Assembly (NCBI RefSeq): GCF_014636315.1
Contig: NZ_BMED01000001.1
Location: 1,617,941-1,681,940 of the forward strand
From: Parundibacterium terreum
GTDB lineage: Bacteria > Pseudomonadota > Gammaproteobacteria > Burkholderiales > Burkholderiaceae_D
Direction of reading: 5' to 3'
DNA length: 64,000 bases
Positions 45,763 through 54,388 of the stretch are shown piece by piece. A program made the position numbers and the translations under genes. Position 1 is the first letter of the stretch. Every line of letters begins with the position of its first letter. Below the pieces are notes generated by a model, which worked only from the letters and a program-made list of their open reading frames with translations, was not told where the DNA came from and did no database searches.

Positions 45763-47508
45763 TTAAAATTCCTCCCATTCGCCCACTGCTTCTACCTGAA
45801 TGTTTCTTGCCTGGCTGGCTGAAGCCGCGCGCGATGCTGGGCGTGCGGCATTGGCTGAAGGCAAGGCACGCGTTGCGCGGCTGGTAGGCTTTGCCTGTGC
45901 TTCAACCCGCCTGGCCTGTACCGGCACTGCCTGCAGATGGCTATATGCGGAATGGCTGGATTGCAGTTTAAATACACCGACCACCTGTGCCAGATTATTC
46001 GCCTGTCCCTGCATGCTTTCCGCTGCGGCCGCGACTTCTTCCACCAGTGCGGCATTCTGCTGCGTTACCGTATCCATTTCGGTGACTGCCTGATTGATCT
46101 GCTCGATACCGGCAGTCTGTTCCTGGCTGGCGGAGGTGATCTCGTTCATGATGTCGGTGACCCGCTTGACGCTGGCAACAATCTCATCCATGGTCTTGCC
46201 GGCTTGCGATACAAGCTTGCCGCCGAACTCGACTTTTTCCACCGAATCGCCGATCAGCGATTTGATCTCTTTTGCCGCGCTGGCGCTGCGTTGCGCCAGA
46301 TTGCGCACCTCGGTCGCCACGACTGCAAAGCCGCGCCCCTGCTCACCGGCACGCGCTGCTTCTACCGCTGCGTTCAAGGCCAGGATATTGGTCTGGAAGG
46401 CAATGCCATCGATGACGCTGATGATATCGACAATCTTCTTCGACGACTGGTCGATGGAATCCATGGTATCCACTACCTGTGCTACCACTGCACCGCCGCG
46501 CTCTGCCACTTCGGAAGCAGACACGGCAAGCTGATTGGCCTGGCGTGCGTTGTCGGCATTTTGCCTGACTGTGGAAGTCAGTTCTTCCATCGATGATGCG
46601 GTTTCTTCCAGCGAGCTGGCCTGCTGTTCCGTGCGGGCAGACAGGTCCAGGTTACCAGCGACGATCTGGCCGGAAGCCGTCGCAATTGCACCTGTGCCGC
46701 TGGAAACCTGGCCGACGATATCTACCAGGCTTTGGTTCATGTCTTTCAAGGCTTGCGTCAATTGTCCGGTTTCATCTTTCGACTTCACTTCGATATGGCT
46801 GGTCAGGTCGCCGGAGGCAACTGTCTGTGCGATTTTCACGGCATCGCTCAAGGGCTTGGAGATGATCCGGGCTATCCAGAATGCCAGGGTCAGGCCCAGC
46901 GCAATAGACGCTACCAGCAGACCGACAATCCAGGTGCGGGCGCTGGCATACACGGCGTCTGCAATATCGCCGGAAGCATCAGACTGATCCATATTAATCT
47001 TGATCAGCTTTTCAATCTGCGCGCGCAGATCCGAATTCATTTTGGTGGAGTGGCCGCGGCTCAGCTCTTTCGCTTCATCCGGCTTGTCCGCGCGCGACAA
47101 GGCGACAATCTTGGCATGATCCGCCATGAACTGGTCATAGGTAGCGCTGAATTCCGCGTAAGTGTCCTTTTCTTCTTTGGTATCGATCAGCTTTTGATAG
47201 ATGTCACGATTTTTCTGAAAGCTTTCCAGCGTGGTTGCCATTTTCTTTTCATAAGCGGTCCAGTCGGCATCAGTGGTTGAGATCAGATGCTGCAACTCTT
47301 GCGAGCGAAACAAGGCCAGATCGCTCTTCATACCCAATATGGAGCGCACGCTAGGCAGCCAGTTGGTGCGCATTTCTACGGCATTCTGGTTAACTTTTGA
47401 CAACTCAACCATGGAAAAAACACTTAGCAAGGCAGTCAGCAGCAGCACAGCAACAAAGGAAATCAGCAACTTTGTTGCCATTTTTAAATCATAAAACCAT
47501 TTCATCAT
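45763..47508 (-). CDS. Methyl-accepting chemotaxis protein
   Basis: 581 residues from ATG 47508 (47505 is possible). TM1 about 12-32, 4HB-type periplasmic domain about 33-190, TM2 about 192-213, HAMP and signalling domain to about 515, with the same tip sequence as the receptor at 41991. Ends GEWEEF, again a CheR/CheB-type pentapeptide. The longer frame to 47703 has no ribosome site and its first 60 residues are not typical of a receptor. The two receptors have near-identical signalling halves and divergent sensor halves, so they probably arose by duplication. Confidence 0.91.
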   Translation of the reverse strand: MMKWFYDLKMATKLLISFVAVLLLTALLSVFSMVELSKVNQNAVEMRTNWLPSVRSILGMKSDLALFRSQELQHLISTTDADWTAYEKKMATTLESFQKNRDIYQKLIDTKEEKDTYAEFSATYDQFMADHAKIVALSRADKPDEAKELSRGHSTKMNSDLRAQIEKLIKINMDQSDASGDIADAVYASARTWIVGLLVASIALGLTLAFWIARIISKPLSDAVKIAQTVASGDLTSHIEVKSKDETGQLTQALKDMNQSLVDIVGQVSSGTGAIATASGQIVAGNLDLSARTEQQASSLEETASSMEELTSTVRQNADNARQANQLAVSASEVAERGGAVVAQVVDTMDSIDQSSKKIVDIISVIDGIAFQTNILALNAAVEAARAGEQGRGFAVVATEVRNLAQRSASAAKEIKSLIGDSVEKVEFGGKLVSQAGKTMDEIVASVKRVTDIMNEITSASQEQTAGIEQINQAVTEMDTVTQQNAALVEEVAAAAESMQGQANNLAQVVGVFKLQSSHSAYSHLQAVPVQARRVEAQAKPTSRATRALPSANAARPASRAASASQARNIQVEAVGEWEEF

Positions 47509-47660
47509 CAGCTCTCGGAAGTCAGAAGGGGTAAAGATCTGTATTAAGCCATTGTTACGCCATTGATTTTTCGGCTTAATATATTGGATTTTATCATTAT
47601 TTCCGCAAGGCAATCTGAGGCCGTCCAATTGCCGGATATTGCGAAGAATATGCGTCGGCC

Positions 47661-47695
47661 AAAAGAAAACAGGCTGGCATATTGCGGCCAGCCTG
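47661..47695 (-). terminator. Intrinsic terminator of the acyl-CoA synthetase gene
   Basis: CAGGCTGGC pairs with GCCAGCCTG around a 7-base loop; on the minus strand GTTTTCTTTT follows. Confidence 0.78.
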
Positions 47696-47728
47696 CTTCT
47701 CAAAAAAAACCCTTTTTAAATCTCCTTT

Positions 47729-49300
47729 TCAGGCAACCGTACCGCGGTAGGCATCCCTTAATTCGCGCTTCAGTACCTTGCCGATCGCACTGCGCGGTAA
47801 GACGTCTACCAATTCCATTGCGCTCAGGCGCTGCATTTTCCCCAGGCGCTCGTTGGCCCAGGCCAGCAAATCCTCAGCAACCGGTGTTGCGTCATTTTTG
47901 GCGACGACAAAGGCAACCGGCGTCTCGCCCCAGCGTTCGGACGGCACGCCGACCACTGCGGCATCAGCCACTTGCGGATGCTGGCGCAATACGGCCTCCA
48001 GATCGCTGGGATAAATATTGAAGCCGCCGGAAATAACCATATCCTTCTTGCGATCAAACAAAAGCAGGAAGCCATCGCTATCAAAACGCCCCAGATCGCC
48101 GGAGCGGATAAACCGACGCCCGGAAGGGTCATACCATTCCGCCTCTCTGGTTTTGGCAGGCTGGTTATGGTAACCCGTCATCATCGATGGCGAATAGCCG
48201 ACGATCTCGCCCGGCTCTCCCGCTGCCACTTCCTTGCCCTGTTCATCGATCAGGCGTATCTCACCTCCGGGCAAGGCCACGCCTACCGTATGCAGCTTGT
48301 CCGGATGCTCATGCGCAACCAGGATGCAACTGACACCGCCCTCCGTCATGCCGTAGTACTCGATCAATCCGCCCGGCCAGCGCTTTAAGATATCAGCCTT
48401 CAGGACGGCAGAAAAAGGAGCGCTGGTACAAAACTTCATATGGAAGGAAGACAGGTCGTAACTGTCAAAATCGGCTACCGCCATCAGGCGCTGGTACTGC
48501 ACCGGCACCAGCATGGTGTGCGTTGCCTGATATTTCTCAGCCAGCGCCAGATAAGCATTCGCTTCAAATTTAGCCATCAACAACACGGTGCCGCCCAGTG
48601 CCAGCGTCGCAAAAAAACTGACCAGCGTCGTATTTGAATACAGCGGCGTGGATAACAGCGTGACCGCGTTCAGCCCGTAACCATGTGCAGCTCCGCGCTG
48701 TACATGGCCCCAGCGCATGAAGTTGGGCTGCATGATGCCCTTGGGCGTGCCTGTCGTGCCGGAAGAGTAGATAGTGTTGAAGGCCCAGCCAGGCTGGATG
48801 TCTACCGGAGAAAATGCTGCAGACCCTTCAGCCAGCCAGGCATCCAGTTCACTGCTGTTACCGTCGGCTGCATCGATCCTGATGCCGGGAATGTTTATCT
48901 GGCTGCCGACCGGCGCCAGCAATTCGGCCACAGTCTGGTCCAGGAAAAGTTTTTTGGCGCCGGCATCGGTCATCATCGCGACCAGGCTTTCGGCACTGGA
49001 AGAAGGCGCCAGCGGGGCCACCGTCACGCCTGCGCGCAAGCTGCCAAGAAACACAACGGCATACTCTATAGACGTGTACGCGCATATGGCGATTGCTTCA
49101 GTCGCCTTGACGCCATCGCGCTGCAAGGCTGCTGCCACCTGATCCATGCGCTGATCCAGCGCGCGATAGCTCAGGCTAATACCATCCTGGATGAAGGCCG
49201 GGTGCTCAGGCCTGAAGCGGGCGTGCGCGCGTATCAGCTCCGGGATAGTGCCAAAATCCTTGGCCAGCATTTCTTCTATGGCCAGTTCATGTTGATTCAT
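47729..49300 (-). CDS. AMP-dependent acyl-CoA synthetase/ligase
   Basis: 523 residues. ANL superfamily: phosphate loop YSSGTTGTPKG near 178-188, YYGMTEGG near 320, SGDLGRFDSDGFLLLFDRKKD hinge near 401-421, GFNIYPSDLE and a C-terminal GKVLKRELR lysine that completes adenylation. Activates a carboxylic acid to its CoA thioester; chain specificity not readable. AGGAGA upstream. On the same strand as the MDR oxidoreductase 109 bp upstream, possibly one transcript. Confidence 0.92.
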   Translation of the reverse strand: MNQHELAIEEMLAKDFGTIPELIRAHARFRPEHPAFIQDGISLSYRALDQRMDQVAAALQRDGVKATEAIAICAYTSIEYAVVFLGSLRAGVTVAPLAPSSSAESLVAMMTDAGAKKLFLDQTVAELLAPVGSQINIPGIRIDAADGNSSELDAWLAEGSAAFSPVDIQPGWAFNTIYSSGTTGTPKGIMQPNFMRWGHVQRGAAHGYGLNAVTLLSTPLYSNTTLVSFFATLALGGTVLLMAKFEANAYLALAEKYQATHTMLVPVQYQRLMAVADFDSYDLSSFHMKFCTSAPFSAVLKADILKRWPGGLIEYYGMTEGGVSCILVAHEHPDKLHTVGVALPGGEIRLIDEQGKEVAAGEPGEIVGYSPSMMTGYHNQPAKTREAEWYDPSGRRFIRSGDLGRFDSDGFLLLFDRKKDMVISGGFNIYPSDLEAVLRQHPQVADAAVVGVPSERWGETPVAFVVAKNDATPVAEDLLAWANERLGKMQRLSAMELVDVLPRSAIGKVLKRELRDAYRGTVA

Positions 49301-49409
49301 CTGTCTCGTCTCCTATTTTTTCAAATAGCTTAACAGACAATATTGAATCACGTAGCAGGTACGCTCCGGCTGCAGTACAAACCGAAGCGGAGCGATGGCG
49401 ATGGGAAAG

Positions 49410-50381
49410 CTAGACTGCCTTAATGTCCATCAGCACCTTGCCCCCGCGTTCGACATGGGCCACTGCTTCCTTGATCGCCGACAAGGGATAGATACCGGAC
49501 ACTGGCGCATGCAGCTTGCCCGCACTGATCAGAGCAGCACCCTCTTCCAGCGCCGGCCGGATTTTTGACGCCATTTCCGGCGCGGACAGGAAGAAGCCGC
49601 GCAGGGTGATGCGCTTGAAGATCACATCGATAGATCGCAGCGCCAGCGGTGCGCGGCCCAGTGCCGCATAGCAAACGATAGTCCCACCCGCCGCCACTAT
49701 CGACGCTAGCGTCGTCGTAGATGTGCCACCGACAGCATCAATGGCCAGGCGCGGCAGCGCGGTTCCAACTGCACTCTTGACCGCCTCTGCAGCTTCCGGT
49801 GCATCCAGCAATACCAGATCGCCGCCCGCCTCTTCCAGTTCAGCGATCAGTTCGGGGCGGCGGACCAGGTTAATCGTCTTCAGGCCACGCGCCTTGGCAA
49901 ACGCGATGACCGCCCTGCCAACACCAGAGTTGGCGGCATTCTGCACTACCCAGTCGCCGGGTTTCAGGTCAACATATTCGCTCAGTATCAGCGCCGCCGT
50001 CGGTGGATTGATGCCCAGCATCGCCAACTGCTGCATGTCTGCATCTGGCGGTAATGGGAACAAATCTGCTGCGGGCACGACGACACGCTCAGTCCATGCA
50101 AGGCTATAGTAGGGAACCAGAACCTTGTCGCCTGGCTTGACGTTAACAACCCCTGTGCCGGTGGCCATGACAGTGCCCGCACCCTCATTGCCGATGACAC
50201 TCGGCAGCTCTGGATGGAGGGGATACAGGCCCCGCGCAACCAGCAGGTCATTAAGGTTGACCGGCGAATATTCGACGGCAATCAATACCTCGCCGGCACC
50301 AGGAGCAGAAACTTCAGCGACTTCAGCAAATTGCAGTCCGTCGGCCGGATTGCCGTAGGCTATGAGTTGGGCAGCGCGCAT
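49410..50381 (-). CDS. MDR-family enoyl/quinone reductase-like oxidoreductase (MECR-like)
   Basis: 323 residues from ATG 50381 (AAGGATG upstream). MDR fold without zinc: MRAAQLIAYGNP, VNLNDLLVARGLYP, GNEGAGTVMA, cofactor segment WVVQNAANSGVGRAVIAFAKARG, and a RRPE turn favouring NADPH. ANSGVG resembles the mitochondrial-type 2-enoyl thioester reductases. Faces a TetR regulator across 198 bp. Confidence 0.88.
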   Translation of the reverse strand: MRAAQLIAYGNPADGLQFAEVAEVSAPGAGEVLIAVEYSPVNLNDLLVARGLYPLHPELPSVIGNEGAGTVMATGTGVVNVKPGDKVLVPYYSLAWTERVVVPAADLFPLPPDADMQQLAMLGINPPTAALILSEYVDLKPGDWVVQNAANSGVGRAVIAFAKARGLKTINLVRRPELIAELEEAGGDLVLLDAPEAAEAVKSAVGTALPRLAIDAVGGTSTTTLASIVAAGGTIVCYAALGRAPLALRSIDVIFKRITLRGFFLSAPEMASKIRPALEEGAALISAGKLHAPVSGIYPLSAIKEAVAHVERGGKVLMDIKAV

Positions 50382-50475
50382 AATGTCATCCTTTATTTGC
50401 AATTGTGAGAGTGGCGAGTTCGATGGCCGGCAAAACCCGGTGCGACGGCCCCAGTAATCAGCGCAACGAGTATTC

Positions 50476-50514
50476 ATTGCGAATCTGACCTTATTAATTG
50501 CGATTGCAATCAAT
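50476..50514. promoter_or_regulatory. Candidate TetR operator region between the MDR gene and tetR
   Basis: ATTGCGAAT (50476-50484) and ATTGCGATT (50497-50505) are direct repeats 21 bp apart; GATTGCAATC (50502-50511) is a 10-bp palindrome overlapping the second. Located 66-104 bp before tetR. Confidence 0.45.
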
Positions 50515-50579
50515 GTATGCCATAGTAGTGAACATCAATTTTTGAGTCAAGCGCCTTTTATCGCGCATGGAGACCTGCA

Positions 50580-51170
50580 ATGAGGATTACCAAGGAAAAA
50601 GCGGCAGAAAATCGTCTGGCACTGGTTCAGGCAGCAGCAAGATTGTTTCGTGAGCGGGGCATAGATGGCGTCGGTGTTGCCGAAATCAGCAAGGCCGCCG
50701 GACTGACGCACGGGGCGCTGTATGCACACTTCCCCACTAAGGAGGCGCTGGCTGCGGAAGCACTGGCGTATGGCATAGGCCGCGGCAATGCGTTCATGAA
50801 GACCCTGGGAGAAAACGGCAATCCTGGTCTGGGCGACTACCTGGACTATTACATGTCGGCGCAGCAAAGGGACAATATAGCCGCCAGTTGCTCAATGGGC
50901 GCGTCCGCCAGCGAAATAGGAAGGCAGGACAGCAATACCAGCGCCAGCTTTATGGATGGCTATATAGAGCTGGTGGCCGCGGTGCAAGCCACACTGGGGG
51001 AATCCCATTCCACGGCTACTGCACGCCAGCGTGCGCTGGCGATAGTCACCGGGATGATAGGTTGTGTTGCCGTGGCGCGCGCAACGGCAAAGGCCGACCC
51101 TGAATTATCGGACGAGATACTGGCCGCCATGCGCAGTATATTGGGAGAAATGGGCGGTGAACGGCGGTGA
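50580..51170 (+). CDS. TetR family transcriptional regulator
   Basis: 196 residues. HTH: RLALVQAAARLFRERGIDGVGVAEISKAAGLTHGALYAHFPTKEAL. Ligand domain contains AASCSMGASASEIGRQD. Similar in layout to the TetR at 40574 but with a different ligand domain. Diverges from the MDR reductase gene, its probable target. GGAGACCTGCA precedes the ATG. Confidence 0.9.
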   Translation: MRITKEKAAENRLALVQAAARLFRERGIDGVGVAEISKAAGLTHGALYAHFPTKEALAAEALAYGIGRGNAFMKTLGENGNPGLGDYLDYYMSAQQRDNIAASCSMGASASEIGRQDSNTSASFMDGYIELVAAVQATLGESHSTATARQRALAIVTGMIGCVAVARATAKADPELSDEILAAMRSILGEMGGERR

Positions 51171-51182
51171 GCGGTGGAAATA

Positions 51183-51210
51183 AAAAAACCGGCAGCGCAA
51201 TATCTGCCGG
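51183..51210 (-). terminator. Intrinsic terminator of the MFS gene
   Basis: On the minus strand CCGGCAG/CTGCCGG is followed by TTTTTTTATTT. It probably serves convergent tetR as well. Confidence 0.82.
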
Positions 51211-51283
51211 CTACAAATGACAATAATGGACCGGAATAAATTTTGGCAATGGCGCGGCAATAAGTGCAGCTTATTTGGATTGT

Positions 51284-52498
51284 CTACCCTGCCTGCACAC
51301 CGATTTTTTCCTGTGCCGTTTCCAGCATGAAGCGCACCAGCGCCAGCAAAGGAAACACCGCTCCCGCGATCGCGATCCAGAACCAGCCGCCCTTGTCATA
51401 CAGGATACTTGCCAGCGCCGAACCTATCGCGCCGCCTACAAAGATGCTGGTCATATACAAACCGTTCAGCCGGCTGCGGCTAGCCGCATCCAGTGCGTAA
51501 ATCGTGCGTTGGCCCATCACCAGATTCATCTGCACGCAAAAGTCCAGCACCACGCCGGTGACAGCCAGGCCGACAATGCCGAAGGCCGGATGGATCAGCG
51601 CAGGCGCAAAACTGAGTGCGCCAAACAACAGTGCGAAACGGGTCGCCACTTTGGTATGGCCGGCATCGGCAAGACGTCCGCTAAAAGGCGCAGCAATGGC
51701 GCCGGTGGCACCCACCAGCGCAAACAAGGCAATCTGCGATTGCGATAGGCCGTAGCGGCGCGCCAGTTCCAGCGGCACTGCAGTCCAGAACAGGCTGAAG
51801 GACGCAAACATGCAAGCCTGGTAAAACGCCCGTTGGCGCAATACCGGCATTTTCTTGAACAGGCTGCCCAGGGACGCAAGCAATTCTCCATAACTTGCAG
51901 TGTGCTGAGGCTGCCGCTTGGGCATTGTCGTTGCCAGCACGATAGCAATCATCGCCATCAGTGCGGCGGCTCCGCCAAACACGGCGCGCCAGCCGAAGTG
52001 GTCCGCCACAAAACTGGAGACCGGACGAGCCAGCAAAATACCCAGCAGCAGGCCGCCCATGATGCCGCCCACTACTCGCCCGCGCGACTCTTCTTGCGAC
52101 AGATGGGCAGCCAGCGGTATCAGCATTTGCACCGACACCGAACTGAAGCCTATCAGCAGGGAAACGATCAGGAAGCTATTGGCATGGCCGGCAAATGCAG
52201 CGCCTATCAGGCTGACTACGGCAACCAGCACGGTCGTAACCATCAAGCGGCGATTTTCCAGCAAATCCCCCAATGGCACGAGGAAGAACAGGCCGAAGGC
52301 ATAACCGATCTGGGTCAGCGACACAATCAGGCTGGCCGCATGCGCAGACAATCCTATGTCCGGCGCGATCAATTCTATGATGGGCTGTGCATAGTAGATG
52401 TTGGCGACGATGGCACCGCAACAGAATGCAAACAGCAACACCATGCCGCGCGTCATCTTGATGTCGGTGTGTTCTGCCTGCCCAGGGAGTGAACTCAT
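51284..52498 (-). CDS. MFS transporter (multidrug/sugar efflux type)
   Basis: 404 residues with 12 predicted helices. Helix 1-2 segment FCCGAIVANIYYAQPIIELIAP and loop LVPLGDLLENRRLM recall the YgaY-like group of drug or metabolite exporters. AAGGAAAA precedes the ATG. Alone between tetR and the Old Yellow Enzyme gene. Confidence 0.87.
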   Translation of the reverse strand: MSSLPGQAEHTDIKMTRGMVLLFAFCCGAIVANIYYAQPIIELIAPDIGLSAHAASLIVSLTQIGYAFGLFFLVPLGDLLENRRLMVTTVLVAVVSLIGAAFAGHANSFLIVSLLIGFSSVSVQMLIPLAAHLSQEESRGRVVGGIMGGLLLGILLARPVSSFVADHFGWRAVFGGAAALMAMIAIVLATTMPKRQPQHTASYGELLASLGSLFKKMPVLRQRAFYQACMFASFSLFWTAVPLELARRYGLSQSQIALFALVGATGAIAAPFSGRLADAGHTKVATRFALLFGALSFAPALIHPAFGIVGLAVTGVVLDFCVQMNLVMGQRTIYALDAASRSRLNGLYMTSIFVGGAIGSALASILYDKGGWFWIAIAGAVFPLLALVRFMLETAQEKIGVQAG

Positions 52499-52570
52499 GG
52501 TTTTCCTTGTTCCTGACCGGCAAACCCTCGCGCTGCAACGGGCTTCAAAATCAGGTTTTCTATATTGATA

Positions 52571-52603
52571 CGCTGCCCTGCGGCATATTCCGACAGGGCA
52601 GCG
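52571..52603. terminator. Hairpin between MFS and Old Yellow Enzyme genes
   Basis: CGCTGCCCTG pairs perfectly with CAGGGCAGCG over a 13-base loop; only a weak T-run follows on either side. Likely 3' end of the Old Yellow Enzyme transcript. Confidence 0.5.
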
Positions 52604-52652
52604 TTTGCTTGCTGCAAAAACAAAGCTGAAGGCAGAGACTCTCTGCCCGGCT

Positions 52653-53729
52653 TTAGGCCGCTATTGCCTCTTCCATTGTTGGATAGTCGATATAGCCGAC
52701 CTCAACAGGCGTACCCATAGGGTAGAAGGTTTGCGGATTTGGCTTGTTCAATTCCGCATTGGCAGCGAAACGGCGGGTCAGATCCGGATTGGCGATATAC
52801 AGCACGCCGAAAGCCACCGCATCTGCATCACCGTTGTCCAGTGATGCCTGCGCGCTCGCCTTGGTACGGCCCTGGTTGGCGATGAAAACGCCGCCGAACA
52901 GGTCTTTCAGCGTGCGGCCCAGCTTATCGTCACCTTCCGATGCGCGGGCGCAGATAAAGGCGATCTTGCGCTGGCCCAGTTGCTGCGCGACATAGCTGAA
53001 GGTTTCCAGAGGATTGTGATCGCCCATCGTGTGCGCGTCCGTGCGCGGAGCCAGATGCATACCGACCCGGCCAGCGCCCCAGACCGAGATACAGGCATCG
53101 GTTACTTCCAGCATCAGGCGTGCACGGTTTTCCAGTGAACCTCCGTATTGGTCTGTCCTGTGGTTGGTGCTGGTTTGCAGGAACTGGTCCAGCAAGTAGC
53201 CATTGGCGCCGTGTACTTCCACGCCGTCAAAACCGGCTTTCTTCGCGTTTTCCGCACCCTTGCGATAGGCTTCGATGATCGCTGGAATCTCATCGGTTTC
53301 CAGTGCGCGTGGCCTAACGTAGTCGCGCTCAGGACGCAGCAGGCTGACGTGGCCCTTGGCCGCGATGGCACTAGGAGCAACCGGCAGTTCGCCATTCAGC
53401 AAGCTAGGATCCGAGATACGGCCAACGTGCCACAATTGCATAACGATCTTGCCGCCAGCCTTGTGTACCGCGCTGGTGACTTTTTTCCAGCCTTCTACCT
53501 GGGCATCGGACCAGATGCCTGGAGTGTCCGGGTAGCCAACGCCCATAGGCATTACGGAAGTCGCTTCGGTGATAATCAGGCCGGCGCTGGCACGCTGTGC
53601 ATAATATTGCGCCATCAGGTCATTCGGCACACGGCCTTCGCTGGAACGGCAGCGAGTAAGCGGTGCCATGATGATACGGTTGGAAAGTTGCAATTCGCCG
53701 ATGGTGATAGGGTCAAAAATGTCAGACAT
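52653..53729 (-). CDS. nemA: Old Yellow Enzyme family N-ethylmaleimide/ene reductase (NemA-like)
   Basis: 358 residues from ATG 53729. FMN-dependent TIM barrel: ITIGELQLSNRIIMAPLTRCRS, LWHVGRISDP, GVEVHGANGYLLDQFLQ with the substrate His-x-x-Asn pair, and DQYGGSLENRAR. Reduces activated double bonds and nitro esters with NADPH. Follows an ArsR-like regulator gene 141 bp upstream on the same strand. A TTG codon precedes the ATG but is an unlikely start. Confidence 0.93.
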   Translation of the reverse strand: MSDIFDPITIGELQLSNRIIMAPLTRCRSSEGRVPNDLMAQYYAQRASAGLIITEATSVMPMGVGYPDTPGIWSDAQVEGWKKVTSAVHKAGGKIVMQLWHVGRISDPSLLNGELPVAPSAIAAKGHVSLLRPERDYVRPRALETDEIPAIIEAYRKGAENAKKAGFDGVEVHGANGYLLDQFLQTSTNHRTDQYGGSLENRARLMLEVTDACISVWGAGRVGMHLAPRTDAHTMGDHNPLETFSYVAQQLGQRKIAFICARASEGDDKLGRTLKDLFGGVFIANQGRTKASAQASLDNGDADAVAFGVLYIANPDLTRRFAANAELNKPNPQTFYPMGTPVEVGYIDYPTMEEAIAA

Positions 53730-53870
53730 GTTCAAATTTCTCCGATTGAAAAGTTAAATACTGCTGGTGCCACTGTCAGACTGTTATTGCCGCACTTGCC
53801 AGGGCTGCCAGGACAACCCCTGCTCCGGCACCGCCGGAGGCCCAAGCGCTTGTTGTTACTGCTTGCAGCA

Positions 53871-54167
53871 TTAAAGCTGCTTGTTCATCTCATCCAGAAA
53901 AGCCTGGATAGCCTCTTCATTGCGTTTAAAAAATGCCCACTGGCCCATGCGATGACTGGAAATCAGGCCCACTCTTTGCAGTACCGCCAGATGCGAAGAA
54001 ATGGTGGATTGCGACAAGCCGGAACGCTGGTTGATCTTGCCGGCGCAAACCCCCAGCTCCAGCGCATGCTCCTGCTCTGGAAAATTGGTCACCGGGTCTT
54101 TCAGCCATACCAGGATTTCCCTGCGTACCGGGTTGGAGAGCGCTTTGATAATTTCGTCAATGTCCAT
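53871..54167 (-). CDS. ArsR family transcriptional regulator
   Basis: 98 residues. Winged helix: LSNPVRREILVWLKDP, SGLSQSTISSHLAVLQRVGLI, and a FKRNEEAIQAFL helix. A single Cys41 (LGVCAGKIN) lies near where redox- or electrophile-sensing ArsR proteins have a reactive thiol. First gene of an operon with the Old Yellow Enzyme, suggesting electrophile-induced derepression. A long AT-rich dyad lies upstream. Confidence 0.87.
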   Translation of the reverse strand: MDIDEIIKALSNPVRREILVWLKDPVTNFPEQEHALELGVCAGKINQRSGLSQSTISSHLAVLQRVGLISSHRMGQWAFFKRNEEAIQAFLDEMNKQL

Positions 54168-54194
54168 GGATGTCTCGTGTGGATCTTTTATAAA

Positions 54195-54224
54195 TCTATA
54201 TATTTGAATATCTCGATATATAGA
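54195..54224. promoter_or_regulatory. ArsR operator candidate upstream of arsR-nemA
   Basis: TCTATATAT (54195-54203) and ATATATAGA (54216-54224) are perfect 9-bp arms separated by 12 bp. Located 28 bp upstream of the regulator start. Confidence 0.62.
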
Positions 54225-54388
54225 ATTATAGTTCGGTTTTTCAAGATATGCTTGGAGCGCTTATTTTTGGGGGTTTTGCCGGCAATCGCTGATGCAGTCC
54301 TGCCACAGGGCCATCACATTAAGCACCGCATACCTTAGGGAAACAGTAAAATGAAGCAAGCTCACCCACCTCAACTCCCTGGAGAACG

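Noticed and set aside
48683..49333. 216-residue frame antisense to the acyl-CoA synthetase
   Set aside because: No motif; the synthetase frame has all ANL motifs.
53148..54338. 396-residue open frame antisense to the Old Yellow Enzyme and ArsR genes
   Set aside because: Spans two real genes and their promoter; composition atypical and no start signal.
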